From: Candidatus Dadabacteria bacterium RIFCSPHIGHO2_12_FULL_53_21
GTDB lineage: Bacteria > Desulfobacterota_D > UBA1144 > Nemesobacterales > UBA2774
DNA: 5,306 bases
Reading direction: 5' to 3'
NCBI GenBank assembly: GCA_001775255.1
Contig: MFCJ01000085.1
Coordinates: 218 to 5,523 of the forward strand
Shown here: positions 5,296 to 5,306 of the stretch, in pieces
How the letters are laid out: each line of letters starts with the position of its first letter
Numbering within the stretch: the first letter of the stretch is position 1
Notes under the pieces: generated by a model
Told to the model about the DNA's origin: nothing
Database searches by the model: none
Seen by the model: the letters and a program-made list of their open reading frames with translations, nothing else
Program-made: the position numbers and the translations under genes

Positions 5296-5306
5296 ATGGA
5301 TTTAGC
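5296..5306 (+). CDS. Possible start of a further gene, truncated by the window
   Basis: ATG at 5296, 13 bases after the Maf stop, begins Met-Asp-Leu-Ala before the window ends. Tight spacing suits an operon partner. Proteins of the YggS (PLP-binding) family often open with a similar MxxAENL sequence and can sit beside maf genes, but four residues cannot identify it. There is no separate Shine-Dalgarno, and AGGATGG (5293-5299) may instead be the ribosome site for a start just beyond the edge. Confidence 0.25.

Noticed and set aside
1..5306. Search for tRNA or rRNA genes, CRISPR repeats, insertion-sequence ends, toxin-antitoxin or phage genes.
   Set aside because: No cloverleaf, regularly spaced repeat, transposase or defence-type protein was found by reading; all substantial frames are explained by the six genes.

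Overview
The window holds six recognisable protein-coding genes plus, at the right edge, what may be the first codons of a seventh. The DNA is moderately GC-rich with AT-rich gene borders. Codons such as AGG (Arg), ATA (Ile) and CTC (Leu) are used freely. Two genes encode apparent lipoproteins, and the SYLF lipoprotein and housekeeping Maf protein suit a free-living, probably Gram-negative bacterium, for instance a deltaproteobacterium-like or related uncultured lineage. The sequence alone does not fix the taxon.

Left part (1-1916, minus strand): a nearly complete OppA-type peptide-binding lipoprotein (522 codons, running off the left edge) lies 47 bp downstream of a 100-residue ABM-fold (YgiN-like) monooxygenase gene. 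The two probably share a transcript starting from a strong sigma70-type promoter at 1950-1978. Further opp permease or ATPase genes may lie beyond the left edge, but none is visible.

Centre (1917-3828): divergent from the ABM gene is a 127-residue carboxymuconolactone decarboxylase (CMD) family gene with a good Shine-Dalgarno site at 2020-2023. Its best candidate promoter overlaps the ABM promoter so closely that the two -10 hexamers sit on the same bases. The CMD gene converges on a sugar-porter MFS transporter (454 aa, minus strand, XylE/GLUT-like) that keeps the residues tied to proton-coupled hexose or pentose uptake.

Right part (3829-5306): an AT-rich 232-bp divergent region carries a perfect TATAAT for the transporter on the minus strand and a perfect extended -10 (TGATATAAT) on the plus strand. 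The plus-strand promoter would give the next gene, a SYLF/YSC84-domain lipoprotein, an unusually long leader of about 127 nt. Downstream on the same strand is a Maf/YhdE-type nucleotide pyrophosphatase, then a possible new start at 5296.

Functionally this looks like ordinary chromosome: nutrient import (peptides, sugars), two small proteins of the kind that handle quinones or aromatics, an envelope lipoprotein and a nucleotide-pool housekeeping enzyme. I saw no mobile element, RNA gene, CRISPR array or defence system. The most interesting features are the two divergent control regions rather than a new multi-gene system.
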